Shown here: piece after piece, positions 1 through 8,268 of the stretch
Position numbering within the stretch: the stretch's first letter is position 1
Layout of the letters: the number at the start of each line of letters is the position of its first letter
Source: Candidatus Saccharibacteria bacterium UBA5148
GTDB lineage: Bacteria; Patescibacteriota; Saccharimonadia; Saccharimonadales; UBA4665
Length of the DNA stretch: 16,995 bases
Assembly: GCA_002413835.1 (NCBI GenBank)
Contig: DHXU01000005.1
Location: 1 to 16,995 of the forward strand
Reading direction: 5' to 3'
Position numbers and translations under genes: made by a program
The notes under the pieces: model-generated
Seen by the model: the letters and a program-made list of their open reading frames with translations, nothing else
Databases searched by the model: none
Told to the model about the DNA's origin: nothing

Positions 1-71
1 ATGCCCGCAATCGCCACCACGGCGATTGCAAAGACGCCTTTGGTGAGCAGCTGGTTCTTTATCTTTACCAT
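1..71 (-). CDS. Exported protein, N-terminal fragment only (cut by window edge)
   Basis: Only the first 23 or so codons are visible. They read as a basic start (M-V-K-I-K-N-Q) followed by a hydrophobic run (G-V-F-A-I-A-V-V-A-I-A-G), which looks like a Sec signal peptide or membrane anchor. Two in-frame ATGs exist, at 77 and 71. An AGGGGG Shine-Dalgarno-like stretch (plus-strand 79-84) lies 7 nt before the ATG at 71 but only 1 nt before the one at 77, so 71 is preferred. It follows the small membrane protein gene after about 40 bp and may share its mRNA. The function cannot be guessed because the mature part is outside the window. Confidence 0.6.
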   Translation of the reverse strand, partial: MVKIKNQLLTKGVFAIAVVAIAG

Positions 72-112
72 ATTCATACCCCCTTAAGCATTAATCTTTT
101 AGTCTACAGCCA

Positions 113-844
113 CTAGCTGGATGGCGCAACCCCCCGAGCCTTCCGATTGCTCCGCCAGAGCTCGATCATCGCCTGAATAGTACCGACGACCAGCATTTCG
201 AAGGAGTAAACGGCGGCATTTTCTGAAGTTCCGGTCAGGTGGATAATCTGAAAAAATGGGATACTAATTAACAACAGTAACGCCACTCCGAAAGTTATTT
301 GGCTACGAATTTTGAAAATAATGGCCAGCAGGAAATATATGCCGATGATCGCCTGCCCGACGTTAGTACTGTAGGCGGCGCCGACAGCGGCGGCGGCGAT
401 CAGCGGATACTGGACGAAGTCAAAAACCTTGGCACGCCGTTTGGTTGCTGGCCGGTCCGGCTTCACGGCGGGCTGCGGGACGTCGCTCAGCTGAGCTGGG
501 GCCGCTTGTGGCGGCTGTTTTCGTACCCGGACGGGCGTCATGCCGTCCATCGTCTGCCCAGGCCGCTTCGCCGGTGTTGGCTGTCGCGCTTTGGCCTGCT
601 CGGCCCGAGCCTTTTCCTGCTGGTGCTTGACCAGCAGTGGGTGCGGCCGGAAATTTTTGTAACGACTGACCGCGGGCGCCGCAATCCGCTCGGTATACAT
701 CCGTTTGACCGGCTCCATGGTCAGCGTCGGGATGATCGTTGCCTGGTGCATTTGCTTGATTTTGGCGACTGCCGCCTGACGCCGTTTAGCCCTGTCAGAA
801 GCGCCGGCATCTGCCGCCGAGAAGACGTCTTTTATCAGCGCCAT
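113..844 (-). CDS. Small basic, proline-rich membrane protein of unknown function
   Basis: I do not recognise this 243-aa protein. Residues 1-140 are very basic and rich in Ala, Pro, Lys, Arg and Gln, with no hydrophobic run, so they are probably a disordered cytoplasmic region. Residues about 142-228 hold three or four hydrophobic segments (around 142-158, 163-178, 184-202 and 211-228), followed by a short basic tail. The ATG lies 2 bp after the stop of the upstream GT-C gene (TAACCATG). A GGAG about 8 nt upstream supports this start and suggests co-translation. As the last gene of the glycan run it may be an accessory membrane factor, but that rests on position alone. GC content is high, as in the GT-C gene before it. 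Confidence 0.75.
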   Translation of the reverse strand: MALIKDVFSAADAGASDRAKRRQAAVAKIKQMHQATIIPTLTMEPVKRMYTERIAAPAVSRYKNFRPHPLLVKHQQEKARAEQAKARQPTPAKRPGQTMDGMTPVRVRKQPPQAAPAQLSDVPQPAVKPDRPATKRRAKVFDFVQYPLIAAAAVGAAYSTNVGQAIIGIYFLLAIIFKIRSQITFGVALLLLISIPFFQIIHLTGTSENAAVYSFEMLVVGTIQAMIELWRSNRKARGVAPSS

Positions 845-846
845 GG

Positions 847-2496
847 TTAGCGCTCCGCCCTGATTTGATACAGCCGAATATGCGGACCATCGTAGGCCAC
901 GCGCAGATCAGTCTGGTGGTCTAGCCAGCCATAGCTGTCCCAATCGGCTTCTTTGTACAATATGATGTAGCGCACCTTGTACGGCCGTAGTGTCGCACCG
1001 ACAGTAGTTATGGAGTTCCGCTGCGGCAATATCTTGGTATTAATCACTGTTTCCAGCGCTGTCGTATTGATCGGCGGTACACCGCGCAGTTCGGCGTCAT
1101 TGCCAGTCACAACATCCTGTCGGAAGAAGTGGCTGGCCGGGCTGGCAACTACCCTGCCCGATAGCGTCCCCTGATTCCCTGCAAAGCTCAGCCGCAGATA
1201 CATATGCCATGGCAATACTACCACCGGCGAATCCCCGGCCGATTTGTCCAGTACCGTGCGCACAGCATACCAATCTGCCGGATACTGCACGCTCTTCAGC
1301 TGACCGCCAGCGCCCCACAGCAGGGTCGGCACCAGTAGTAACGGCAGCAATGCCGCCACACCGGCGACAACCGGTCGCCAATCCATTTGTTTCAGACGGC
1401 TCATCAGCCAGGCCGTACCGTTGGCCGCTAAATAGGCATAGCTCAGCGCCAGCAGCATCAGCCATTTCTGCGGCTCACGGTAGCCACGGTAAAACGGCAC
1501 ATGATCAACCAGGAATTGCGTCACCCCTGCCGACCAGCGCCAGCCCACACCCATACCGAGCCACCAGGCAATCAATCCAAGCGCCAGGAGTGCCAAGCCC
1601 AGCCTGTCACGCTTACGGACAATACGCACAATGCCAATGATAATTAGCGAACCCAGCAAAACCACTGCCGGCCACCAGGTGGCCAATGTCGACGGCAATG
1701 TGTAGCGGAACTGCCGGTCCGGCCAAAATCCCTCCAGTAGCAGACTGCTCAGCGGTACGCTGCCATGAATCGTCCCGGAGGTCGCGAAGGCTTGCAGCTG
1801 GGCTGCACCGAATGACCCCACCTCGGTGCTGATGTGCGAATGCCCGGTCAGTGCCGGAATCAGCCACAGCCCGTTAGCAACGGCCCATGCTCCCGCCAAG
1901 GTCAGGCTCCAGGCTGCCCGACGACGAATACCCGCCTTCCCTGCCACTACAAACAAAGCCACCGCTGCCAAAGCCACAAACCCTACAGCGTGCAGCGATG
2001 CCATGGCCACCAGTACTGACCAGACAAACGCCCGCCAGGCAGTCGGCCAAGCTGGTTGTTGCATCAGCCGCCACAGGCTGGCCACCGCCCACGGCAGGAG
2101 GGCGTATCCCAGCAGCACCAGCCACTGCCCCTGCATGAGCCGCGAATACACGAATGGATTGAATATATACAGCACGCCGGCCGTATACGCCGCCAACGGA
2201 TAGTCACGAAGCGGACGAGCCAGACTTGCCAGACGATGAGCACCGAGGCCAGCCAGGATGAATATGGTGAGCAGGATGAGCTTTTGGATGAGGGAGCTGG
2301 TGATGGGCTTGGCAAGCAGAATTAATACTTCGTGCACGAGCCAGGTGTTATTTTCGATCGGCACTGTCGGGATACGCGGACCCCAGGCCATGTCGACTGT
2401 CAGGATATAGCCATTCACGAGTAATGGTATCAAGACAGCGCAGCCAGTGATGATGTACGGGACGAGATACGTGAGGCGAATACTAAGTTTAACCAT
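847..2496 (-). CDS. Polytopic GT-C-like membrane glycosyltransferase (549 aa)
   Basis: This is a large integral membrane protein with many hydrophobic segments over residues about 8-410 and a soluble extracytoplasmic C-terminal domain from about 415 to 549. The N-terminus has a first helix (about 8-32) followed by a loop with Asp35 (T-V-D-M-A-W-G-P). This is the place where GT-C glycosyltransferases carry their acidic catalytic residue. A later loop has Y-R-E-P-Q-K-W (about 339-345), matching the F-R-S-P-L-K-W of the neighbouring 939-aa protein, so the two look like paralogues. The architecture resembles arabinofuranosyltransferase-like and other polyprenyl-phosphate-sugar-dependent GT-C proteins. 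By analogy it would transfer a sugar to the surface glycan on the outer face of the membrane. The donor and acceptor are unknown. It overlaps the upstream gene by 8 nt, with an AGGG-type ribosome binding site shortly before the ATG. GC is near 60% in places, in sharp contrast to its upstream neighbour. Confidence 0.75.
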   Translation of the reverse strand: MVKLSIRLTYLVPYIITGCAVLIPLLVNGYILTVDMAWGPRIPTVPIENNTWLVHEVLILLAKPITSSLIQKLILLTIFILAGLGAHRLASLARPLRDYPLAAYTAGVLYIFNPFVYSRLMQGQWLVLLGYALLPWAVASLWRLMQQPAWPTAWRAFVWSVLVAMASLHAVGFVALAAVALFVVAGKAGIRRRAAWSLTLAGAWAVANGLWLIPALTGHSHISTEVGSFGAAQLQAFATSGTIHGSVPLSSLLLEGFWPDRQFRYTLPSTLATWWPAVVLLGSLIIIGIVRIVRKRDRLGLALLALGLIAWWLGMGVGWRWSAGVTQFLVDHVPFYRGYREPQKWLMLLALSYAYLAANGTAWLMSRLKQMDWRPVVAGVAALLPLLLVPTLLWGAGGQLKSVQYPADWYAVRTVLDKSAGDSPVVVLPWHMYLRLSFAGNQGTLSGRVVASPASHFFRQDVVTGNDAELRGVPPINTTALETVINTKILPQRNSITTVGATLRPYKVRYIILYKEADWDSYGWLDHQTDLRVAYDGPHIRLYQIRAER

Positions 2497-5308
2497 GTCT
2501 TACCCTAGATGTAGCTTTCAGTCGGCTAGTTGCTGACCGTGTACCGTTTCGTTTCATTATGTGCCTATAGGTATAGTAGCTCACGCAACTACATAGCGTG
2601 ATAATACTAAGTATCAATCCTACATTAAAATATTTTTGAGGCGAAAACACTGCGATCAGATTGATATTATACGTACCGTCACTGTTGAGAGAGCACTGGT
2701 TGTCTCGCTTACAGATGTCGTTGACATCTATGTACCAGCCATTCGTATCATTTAGTTTCATGTGCAGACCAGCTGATTTCCCATTTGTTGTCGTAAGCGC
2801 CCAGGAAGTAAAATAACTATTGGATTGAACTAAGTAAAATTTACCTCTGGCATCAGTCAGATGAATTGAATGTCTTGTTGGATTTACTACGCTGAATTTC
2901 ACGTCAGGATGATGGCTAGTGAACTCATCTTGTGTAGATGAAGTTACGTAAAAATCATTGGTGACGTCTGGAATATTTATCAGTGAAATGTCATCATACC
3001 GAACGGTTGACGCTTCTATACCTTCTTGAATCGGTAGGCTTTCAAGATATATTGTTGCAGTCGTCGCATACTTGGGAGTTGTGAAAGTCTCCGACGGGCT
3101 AGTCCACCCTTGTGTCTTGCTGCTTGAATTGAAATTCAAAACCGTTCGAGCTGGATCGTTAAACGTTACCAGGTAGCGGCTCCGTGCTTTCTTATCAGCC
3201 TGTGCTTTGAGTGATAGCAAATAACTACTCCCCGCTTTCACCTTGATTTCTGGTGTATGCGTACAAGCTACATGTTTTTTTGCGAATAGGGTTATATACC
3301 TGTTAGCCTGGTTATCCTTTTCAACTTTCATGCCAATATTTGGCGTGTCATCATATCTGAAACAATCCCCAACATTTCGCTCCCATGGCCCATCATTAAA
3401 CGACGGATTTGGTACGAGATTTTTGTAATTGAATGAGCTATCAGTATATTTTATTTTTTGTAACACCGACTGATCCGGTAAATTGTCTAAAGTCTTTGGT
3501 AGTAACGTATAGCCCGGCAGCGCCTTCGGTGATATGATAATCGAATCTTGATTTATCCGATAATAGGCGGGGTTAGAACCCACATTGTACAACTTCCCGT
3601 TTTGTAATGATGCAATATTCTGCATGGATACCAACTGACCGTCAACGATATCTGTTTTCTGTAAATTACCGAACGTCTGCCTCAAGGAACCGTTGCTAAT
3701 ATTACTATCAGTCGTTAGCAGCGGGGACACCCCTAGGTACCGGTCGATAAAATAGGCATCTGCGTTTACATTTGATGATTCAGGTATAGTAAACGCATAA
3801 TTCGACGTGTAATAGAGCGGCTTAGATTTCGTGTTGGTGTACATTTTTAGATTGCCATCGGCATACGATTTCGTGTATTTGAACGAATTATTCCGCACGA
3901 CATCAGAAATATTATTCCCGGAGCAAACAATTATATAATCAAATGAATAAATATTTAAAGTACTGAGCAAGCTCTCATCCGCTTTTTTTACCTGCACATT
4001 TTTAGACAGTAAGACCTCATTTAACTCGGTCATGGTGTCTGGCCGCTGGTTGGCATACTTAAAGCAATCCTGGCCCGTAACAACAAGCAGTCTCTTATCA
4101 TTCATGTTAATATCCGCTATGCCTTGGAGAGTATGAATCTGTTTGGGTACTATCAATTGCCGATATACATCTCGGATGATATAACCGCTTTGGAGAACAA
4201 GGGTGACAGTCAGCACAATCATAAGCGGAACGACGTGCCTTTTTTGTTTGAAGTGAACGACCAGCACGGCGAGCGAACTCCATAGAAAGAATGGCGCGTA
4301 TAACTGCCACTTTAGAGGTGAACGGAACATCCAGCCTCCGGGCAAGTTTATAAGGATATGTATGACGGTACCCACAAACAAAAGTGTCCCGGTAGATAAA
4401 AGCATACATATCATTCCCAGTCCAAAGAAAACAACGAAGCGACGCAACTCGAATTCTTGACTGCTCTTGAACCTTAGGAAGAAGTAAGAAATTAATGCAA
4501 TCAAAACTAGCCCGGATGTGATAAAAGTTAGTTTTGTGCTATCACTGTAATAATTGAAGTCTAGCAATACACTCTTGGACAAACTCATCGCCGTCAAGAG
4601 GTCCCTTGTATTCGCAATGTCAACAAGAGAAAAATAGTCGGTCTCGACGCCGGCTGTACTTTGCGTAATCGTATCCTTACTAATGCTATGCACGCCGATA
4701 ATCGTTGTCAGACCGTAAGCATTCAACCCTACCGCAATCACAATCCCAATCAGAATATTTTTTAAATATTTTTTGGATTCTGATCTACTTGATATTAGTC
4801 TGTATGCCGCATACCCCAAGACGCACATTAGGTTTACGGTGAATGTGAAAGGATGGATTAACGCATAATTCAGCAGCAACGTTAGCACAATCAAGTAGAC
4901 GAGCTTATTTGTATCGAAGAATTTGGACACTAGCAGAACGGATAATGGCAGTAATGCGGCAGCGGCCACTAGCCCGACTTTGGCCGTATTTCCTAAAAAC
5001 GCCGGGCTCAGGGTGAAGCTGAGACAAATAATTATTAGTAGAGGGTTACTGGACAGCTTGAGGAAATACTTTAAAAACAGAAAGAAAGAAACGAAGACAA
5101 CGGCATACGATATAAGAAGGTAAAGGTAAGAAGTTGAAACACTGCCGAATAGGTGAAAGAAAGGAAAATAGACTAATCTTCCTGGCAGCCGTAATATACC
5201 GTCTAGATTTGGCGCACCCGTCTGGAATGACCACGTAAAGATATACTTTTGTAAAAAAAGCATAAAATTTAAGGGGAAACTAAAGTCACCGCGAGATATG
5301 TAATCCAC
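2489..5308 (-). CDS. Large GT-C-like membrane protein with C-terminal carbohydrate-binding-like domain (939 aa)
   Basis: Residues about 57-390 hold roughly ten hydrophobic helices. An extracytoplasmic region of about 500 residues follows, then one last helix (about 891-920) and a basic tail. The N-terminus (R-G-D-F-S-F-P-L, Asp8) and the F-R-S-P-L-K-W motif (328-334) match positions in the neighbouring 549-aa protein, placing both in the GT-C-like group. Residues about 628-775 start N-L-V-P-N-P-S-F and end Y-D-D-I-S-L. This is the typical outline of CBM4/9- or CBM16-type jelly-roll domains, so the enzyme probably grips a glycan. The start is GTG, sharing one base with the previous stop (TAGTG); only two non-start codons lie between it and an in-frame TAG, so no longer start is possible. 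The expected first membrane helix is therefore missing. The gene is AT-rich: 4501-4560 has 20 G+C of 60. The exact donor sugar is unknown. Confidence 0.75.
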   Translation of the reverse strand: MDYISRGDFSFPLNFMLFLQKYIFTWSFQTGAPNLDGILRLPGRLVYFPFFHLFGSVSTSYLYLLISYAVVFVSFFLFLKYFLKLSSNPLLIIICLSFTLSPAFLGNTAKVGLVAAAALLPLSVLLVSKFFDTNKLVYLIVLTLLLNYALIHPFTFTVNLMCVLGYAAYRLISSRSESKKYLKNILIGIVIAVGLNAYGLTTIIGVHSISKDTITQSTAGVETDYFSLVDIANTRDLLTAMSLSKSVLLDFNYYSDSTKLTFITSGLVLIALISYFFLRFKSSQEFELRRFVVFFGLGMICMLLSTGTLLFVGTVIHILINLPGGWMFRSPLKWQLYAPFFLWSSLAVLVVHFKQKRHVVPLMIVLTVTLVLQSGYIIRDVYRQLIVPKQIHTLQGIADINMNDKRLLVVTGQDCFKYANQRPDTMTELNEVLLSKNVQVKKADESLLSTLNIYSFDYIIVCSGNNISDVVRNNSFKYTKSYADGNLKMYTNTKSKPLYYTSNYAFTIPESSNVNADAYFIDRYLGVSPLLTTDSNISNGSLRQTFGNLQKTDIVDGQLVSMQNIASLQNGKLYNVGSNPAYYRINQDSIIISPKALPGYTLLPKTLDNLPDQSVLQKIKYTDSSFNYKNLVPNPSFNDGPWERNVGDCFRYDDTPNIGMKVEKDNQANRYITLFAKKHVACTHTPEIKVKAGSSYLLSLKAQADKKARSRYLVTFNDPARTVLNFNSSSKTQGWTSPSETFTTPKYATTATIYLESLPIQEGIEASTVRYDDISLINIPDVTNDFYVTSSTQDEFTSHHPDVKFSVVNPTRHSIHLTDARGKFYLVQSNSYFTSWALTTTNGKSAGLHMKLNDTNGWYIDVNDICKRDNQCSLNSDGTYNINLIAVFSPQKYFNVGLILSIITLCSCVSYYTYRHIMKRNGTRSATSRLKATSRVRHG

Positions 5309-6342
5309 TAAGTACTAAACTCTTCTAAATCGTGTAGTGAGAGCTCCTCTAGACCTATAGGTTTAGACCCGGGCACTTTATCGGAAAGTAGCGCTGTCAC
5401 TTTATTATCGTAACTCAGCGGCAGAAACTCGATACCGCTCAAAATCGCCATGATAATAGCATGGAACTGCGGCGTCATAAAACGAAATACGTTGGCGTGC
5501 ATACTGAAATATGAATATAGCACCAGCGGGTTTATATCCCCATCCATATATTTTACATTCGGATAGGTTGTAGCAAGAGTCTTAATTAATTGGTCTCCTT
5601 CTGGATACTCGATGGCTGGCTGTAGCAAGGAGACCAGGAACAGCTGTTTCGGGTGTGCAATAACGAGTGCCTGAATCATAGATTCGAACCTTCTACCAAC
5701 AGTGCCCCTAAACTTTCTGAGGGTTATATAGGTAGTCTTCTGATGTATTTTCAACAACTCGGCTAGTTCGGCAGCCTCGGCACGGTAACCAGATAAGTCT
5801 AAGCGGGGCATGTTAAAAGCAATGTCATTGTCGATGTATGAATCTTTTTTCATCTTTTTAAAATTCAGTGCTGATTCTTTGTCGCGGCAAATAACGATGT
5901 TGGCTGACTTTGCAGCAAACCAAGCACTTATTCGACCCAAACGACTCGCAGAGCCGTAAAACCCGACGCCGATCAAATAGATACGCTTGTGGAGGATAAA
6001 CCGTGCTATGAATAATAGAATGCTCATGATAAAAATATTGCGGTTAGTATCAAGGCCCCATAGCCCGCCGCCGCCAACGACAACTGTCCGCTGTCGTAAT
6101 AGTGCTTTAAGCGATGCCCATAAGTCATTACCATCGACGAGCCGATAACCAAACTGGTGATGATACACAGCATATCTTTCGATATTCGCATACCTGATTG
6201 CGACATTCTCATACGACGATGCTGCGAACATGTTCATGACAACTTCAAGAAGTAATTCATCCCCGAAGTTACCACCACCGAAATAGCCAATCAGCAAACA
6301 GTTGTCCAGTTCCTTAGTTTGTATCAGCGCGTCTATTGTCAT
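5308..6342 (-). CDS. Polysaccharide pyruvyl transferase family protein
   Basis: This 344-aa protein has the layout of the polysaccharide pyruvyl transferase family (PF04230; CsaB, WcaK). The N-terminal glycine loop G-G-G-N-F-G-D-E is at 22-29, a second G-G-G-G-L-W-G is at 90-96, and the C-terminal motif Q-F-H-A-I-I-M-A is followed by S-Y-D-N-K-V. Family members attach a ketal pyruvate from phosphoenolpyruvate to a sugar of a cell-surface polymer, in the cytoplasm before export. One oddity is that the usual Arg-x-His near the C-terminus reads Gln292-Phe-His294 here, so activity may be changed. The ATG overlaps the stop of the upstream GT2 gene by 4 nt (ATGA), and its own stop shares one base with the next start. 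Family assignment is firm; the exact reaction is not. Confidence 0.8.
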   Translation of the reverse strand: MTIDALIQTKELDNCLLIGYFGGGNFGDELLLEVVMNMFAASSYENVAIRYANIERYAVYHHQFGYRLVDGNDLWASLKALLRQRTVVVGGGGLWGLDTNRNIFIMSILLFIARFILHKRIYLIGVGFYGSASRLGRISAWFAAKSANIVICRDKESALNFKKMKKDSYIDNDIAFNMPRLDLSGYRAEAAELAELLKIHQKTTYITLRKFRGTVGRRFESMIQALVIAHPKQLFLVSLLQPAIEYPEGDQLIKTLATTYPNVKYMDGDINPLVLYSYFSMHANVFRFMTPQFHAIIMAILSGIEFLPLSYDNKVTALLSDKVPGSKPIGLEELSLHDLEEFST

Positions 6343-7169
6343 ATTCGGCTGTATTCTTTTACTTTCAGATACCCGAGGCCGCCGTACGCAAATTCACAGG
6401 TTTTCATAAATAGCATGCCGGCTCCAATCACAGGATTGTGTAGAAGCATAAGTGGTCGTCGCAAAAAGAGGCTATATCGGCGGGCTACACTGGTCTGGGA
6501 CGCAACCCGATCGGCGTTACTATTAACTGCGGTATAGTTAGCGAACTCTTGTGCATAATAATATTTCTTCTTCAGTGTCTTGACCAAGCTTAGCTCCCCT
6601 TCGTTGTGACGTATCGGCTCGATGATGCGACCGATGTTACCCAGCCTTTCCACCCGCTGCGACAGATCCCAATCTTCCCCGCTCACCATATCCTCGTTAT
6701 AACCGCCGACATCCAGATATGCTTTCCGGCGGAATGCCCGTGCCGCTTCCATCCATGGCACGCCGATGTAGAATGACCGTTCCAGTCGTTTGCACTGCGC
6801 CCAGAATCCCTCGCCAAATGATTCTTCGGGTATGACTAACCCAAGTAATTCGGCATGCTGCGTGAATTGTTCGACGCACTGTTCGACGACTTTTGCTCCT
6901 AATTCCATGTCAGAGTCGATAATCAGGACGTAGTCTCCTGCCGATTGACTGACACCATAATTCCGCTGTGCCGACCGCTCCGGCCCCCTGTTATACACCT
7001 TGTCCGTATATCGCTTGGCGATTTCCTTAGTGTCGTCCTTCGAATTATTATCGACGACAATCAGCTCGATGTTTTTGTATGTTTGGTCGGTAATCGACTT
7101 CAGGCAGGCCTCCAGAAACTGGGTACTGTTATAGGTAGGTACTATGACCGAGACGAGAGGTTTAGACAT
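6339..7169 (-). CDS. Family 2 glycosyltransferase (GT-A fold)
   Basis: This is a classic GT2 enzyme of 276 aa. It has P-L-V-S-V-I-V-P-T-Y-N at the N-terminus, V-V-D-N-N-S-K-D-D-T at about 38-47, the metal- and nucleotide-binding D-S-D at 85-87, and the G-E-D-W-D-L acidic motif at about 164-169 that holds the catalytic base. It should transfer a sugar from a nucleotide donor onto the growing lipid-linked glycan in the cytoplasm. The C-terminus is hydrophobic in part and may sit on the membrane. The open frame extends to an ATG at 7211, but the ATG at 7169 is preferred. The domain begins directly after it, and AAGGAGG (plus 7182-7188) lies upstream with a slightly long 12-nt spacer. With this start it overlaps the GT4 gene by 8 nt. 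Sugar specificity cannot be read from sequence. Confidence 0.88.
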   Translation of the reverse strand: MSKPLVSVIVPTYNSTQFLEACLKSITDQTYKNIELIVVDNNSKDDTKEIAKRYTDKVYNRGPERSAQRNYGVSQSAGDYVLIIDSDMELGAKVVEQCVEQFTQHAELLGLVIPEESFGEGFWAQCKRLERSFYIGVPWMEAARAFRRKAYLDVGGYNEDMVSGEDWDLSQRVERLGNIGRIIEPIRHNEGELSLVKTLKKKYYYAQEFANYTAVNSNADRVASQTSVARRYSLFLRRPLMLLHNPVIGAGMLFMKTCEFAYGGLGYLKVKEYSRI

Positions 7170-8268
7170 CGAGCTGTATTCCCTCCTTGAAATTTCTATA
7201 CGACGTATCAAATGTAATCGTTCTCCCCCACTTCCAGCCGGCCTGGCGCAGTTTTGAGTATAGGGCCATGTCTGTGAGTGTCCGTGTTATTATAGCAGCC
7301 AGCGATTCGCGGGTGTTCTGCTCGGATATCAGGCCTGTCTCGCCGTTCCGCACACTGTCGCGCAGGCCATCGACGTTGTAGACGACCGCTGGTGCGCCCT
7401 GGCTGGCGGCCTCGGTGACTATCAGTCCCCAACCCTCTTTGACGGAGGTCACCATGATCAGGTGGCACTTCTGCATCAGCTCGACCTTTTTGGCTTTGCT
7501 GACCCGGCCCAGCACTTCTATGTCTGCCGCGAAGGGGCTGCGTCGGATGTAGTCGAGGACTTTGCTGCCATAGCTACCGTTGTGGTCGCCCGCTACTTTG
7601 AGTTTCAGCTCAGGTATATCCCGTTTGGCGAGCTCGAAGGCCTTCACCTGGTCGAGCGTTCGTTTCATCGGCCGTACCGATCCCAGGCTGAGCAGCGCCG
7701 GCTTATCGTATTTGCTGACCGACCCTAGGTCGGCGATTGGTTCCATCTCAATACCTTCAGAGATAATTGAGACATTTTCCGGTTTGAAGCCGTGCCGCAC
7801 CAGATCAGCCCGGGTGCTTTCTGACACCGTTATGACCTTTCGGTCAGACAGCATCCGGATATACAGCGGTTCGATGATATAGCCGATCCAGCCGAGCCAT
7901 TTCGGTAATTGATAGAACCAGATTTTCCGGCACAGCATGTGCACGAACAAAATGTTCCGTTCGCGGGCGTAGAACTTCGCAAAGAATGGTATGGTATTGA
8001 CTTCGTCTATCACCAGGTCGGCCCAGCCGCGTAAATGTTGGCGGTAGTACTGCCAGGCTTTGTAATACACGCTGACGCGGTTGCCCGTCCGGATGACTTT
8101 GTAGCCATTGATAGTCGCCGTTGGTGCGGCGCCTTTGTAACTACCGGTGACTAAGGTAACTTCGTGGCCATCCCGTACCAGCCGGCTGGCCAGTTCATTG
8201 GTGACGACTTCAGCGCCGCCAGCCAGCGGATGCGTCGTGTCTTTCCAGCTGAACCAGAGTATTTTCAT
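7162..8268 (-). CDS. Family 4 glycosyltransferase (GT-B fold)
   Basis: This 368-aa protein has the two-Rossmann GT-B layout. The N-terminal domain opens M-K-I-L-W-F-S-W-K with the acceptor loop G-G-A-E at 17-20. The linker region has T-V-S-E-S-T-R-A-D (147-155), S-E-G-I-E (170-174) and S-L-G-S-V-R-P-M-K-R (194-203). The C-terminal domain carries the GT4 E-x7-E signature, Glu278 and Glu286 in K-E-G-W-G-L-I-V-T-E-A. It is a retaining cytoplasmic glycosyltransferase using a nucleotide-activated sugar, probably extending the lipid-linked glycan of this locus. The ATG overlaps the stop of the upstream gene by 4 nt (ATGA) and has GAGGA a few bases before it. Length and motifs look complete. Confidence 0.9.
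   Translation of the reverse strand: MKILWFSWKDTTHPLAGGAEVVTNELASRLVRDGHEVTLVTGSYKGAAPTATINGYKVIRTGNRVSVYYKAWQYYRQHLRGWADLVIDEVNTIPFFAKFYARERNILFVHMLCRKIWFYQLPKWLGWIGYIIEPLYIRMLSDRKVITVSESTRADLVRHGFKPENVSIISEGIEMEPIADLGSVSKYDKPALLSLGSVRPMKRTLDQVKAFELAKRDIPELKLKVAGDHNGSYGSKVLDYIRRSPFAADIEVLGRVSKAKKVELMQKCHLIMVTSVKEGWGLIVTEAASQGAPAVVYNVDGLRDSVRNGETGLISEQNTRESLAAIITRTLTDMALYSKLRQAGWKWGRTITFDTSYRNFKEGIQLDV
7182..7188 (-). promoter_or_regulatory. Ribosome binding site deciding the GT2 start
   Basis: The minus strand reads AAGGAGG, a near-perfect anti-16S match, 12 nt before the ATG at 7169. It lies downstream of the alternative ATG at 7211, so it argues for the shorter 276-aa protein. The spacer is longer than ideal, which keeps this moderate. 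Confidence 0.6.

Noticed and set aside
299..850. Long plus-strand open frame opposite the small membrane protein gene
   Set aside because: It is antisense to a gene with a good start, ribosome binding site and membrane domain, and its translation is Arg/Leu-rich with no recognisable pattern.
1209..1640. Plus-strand and other-frame open reading frames across 1100-2325
   Set aside because: These are shadows of the GC-rich 549-aa membrane protein gene; their products are Pro/Ala/Gln/His-rich and resemble nothing.
7170..7211. Upstream ATG (7211) as start of the GT2 gene
   Set aside because: It would add 14 residues before the canonical domain start and lies upstream of the AAGGAGG site that fits the ATG at 7169.
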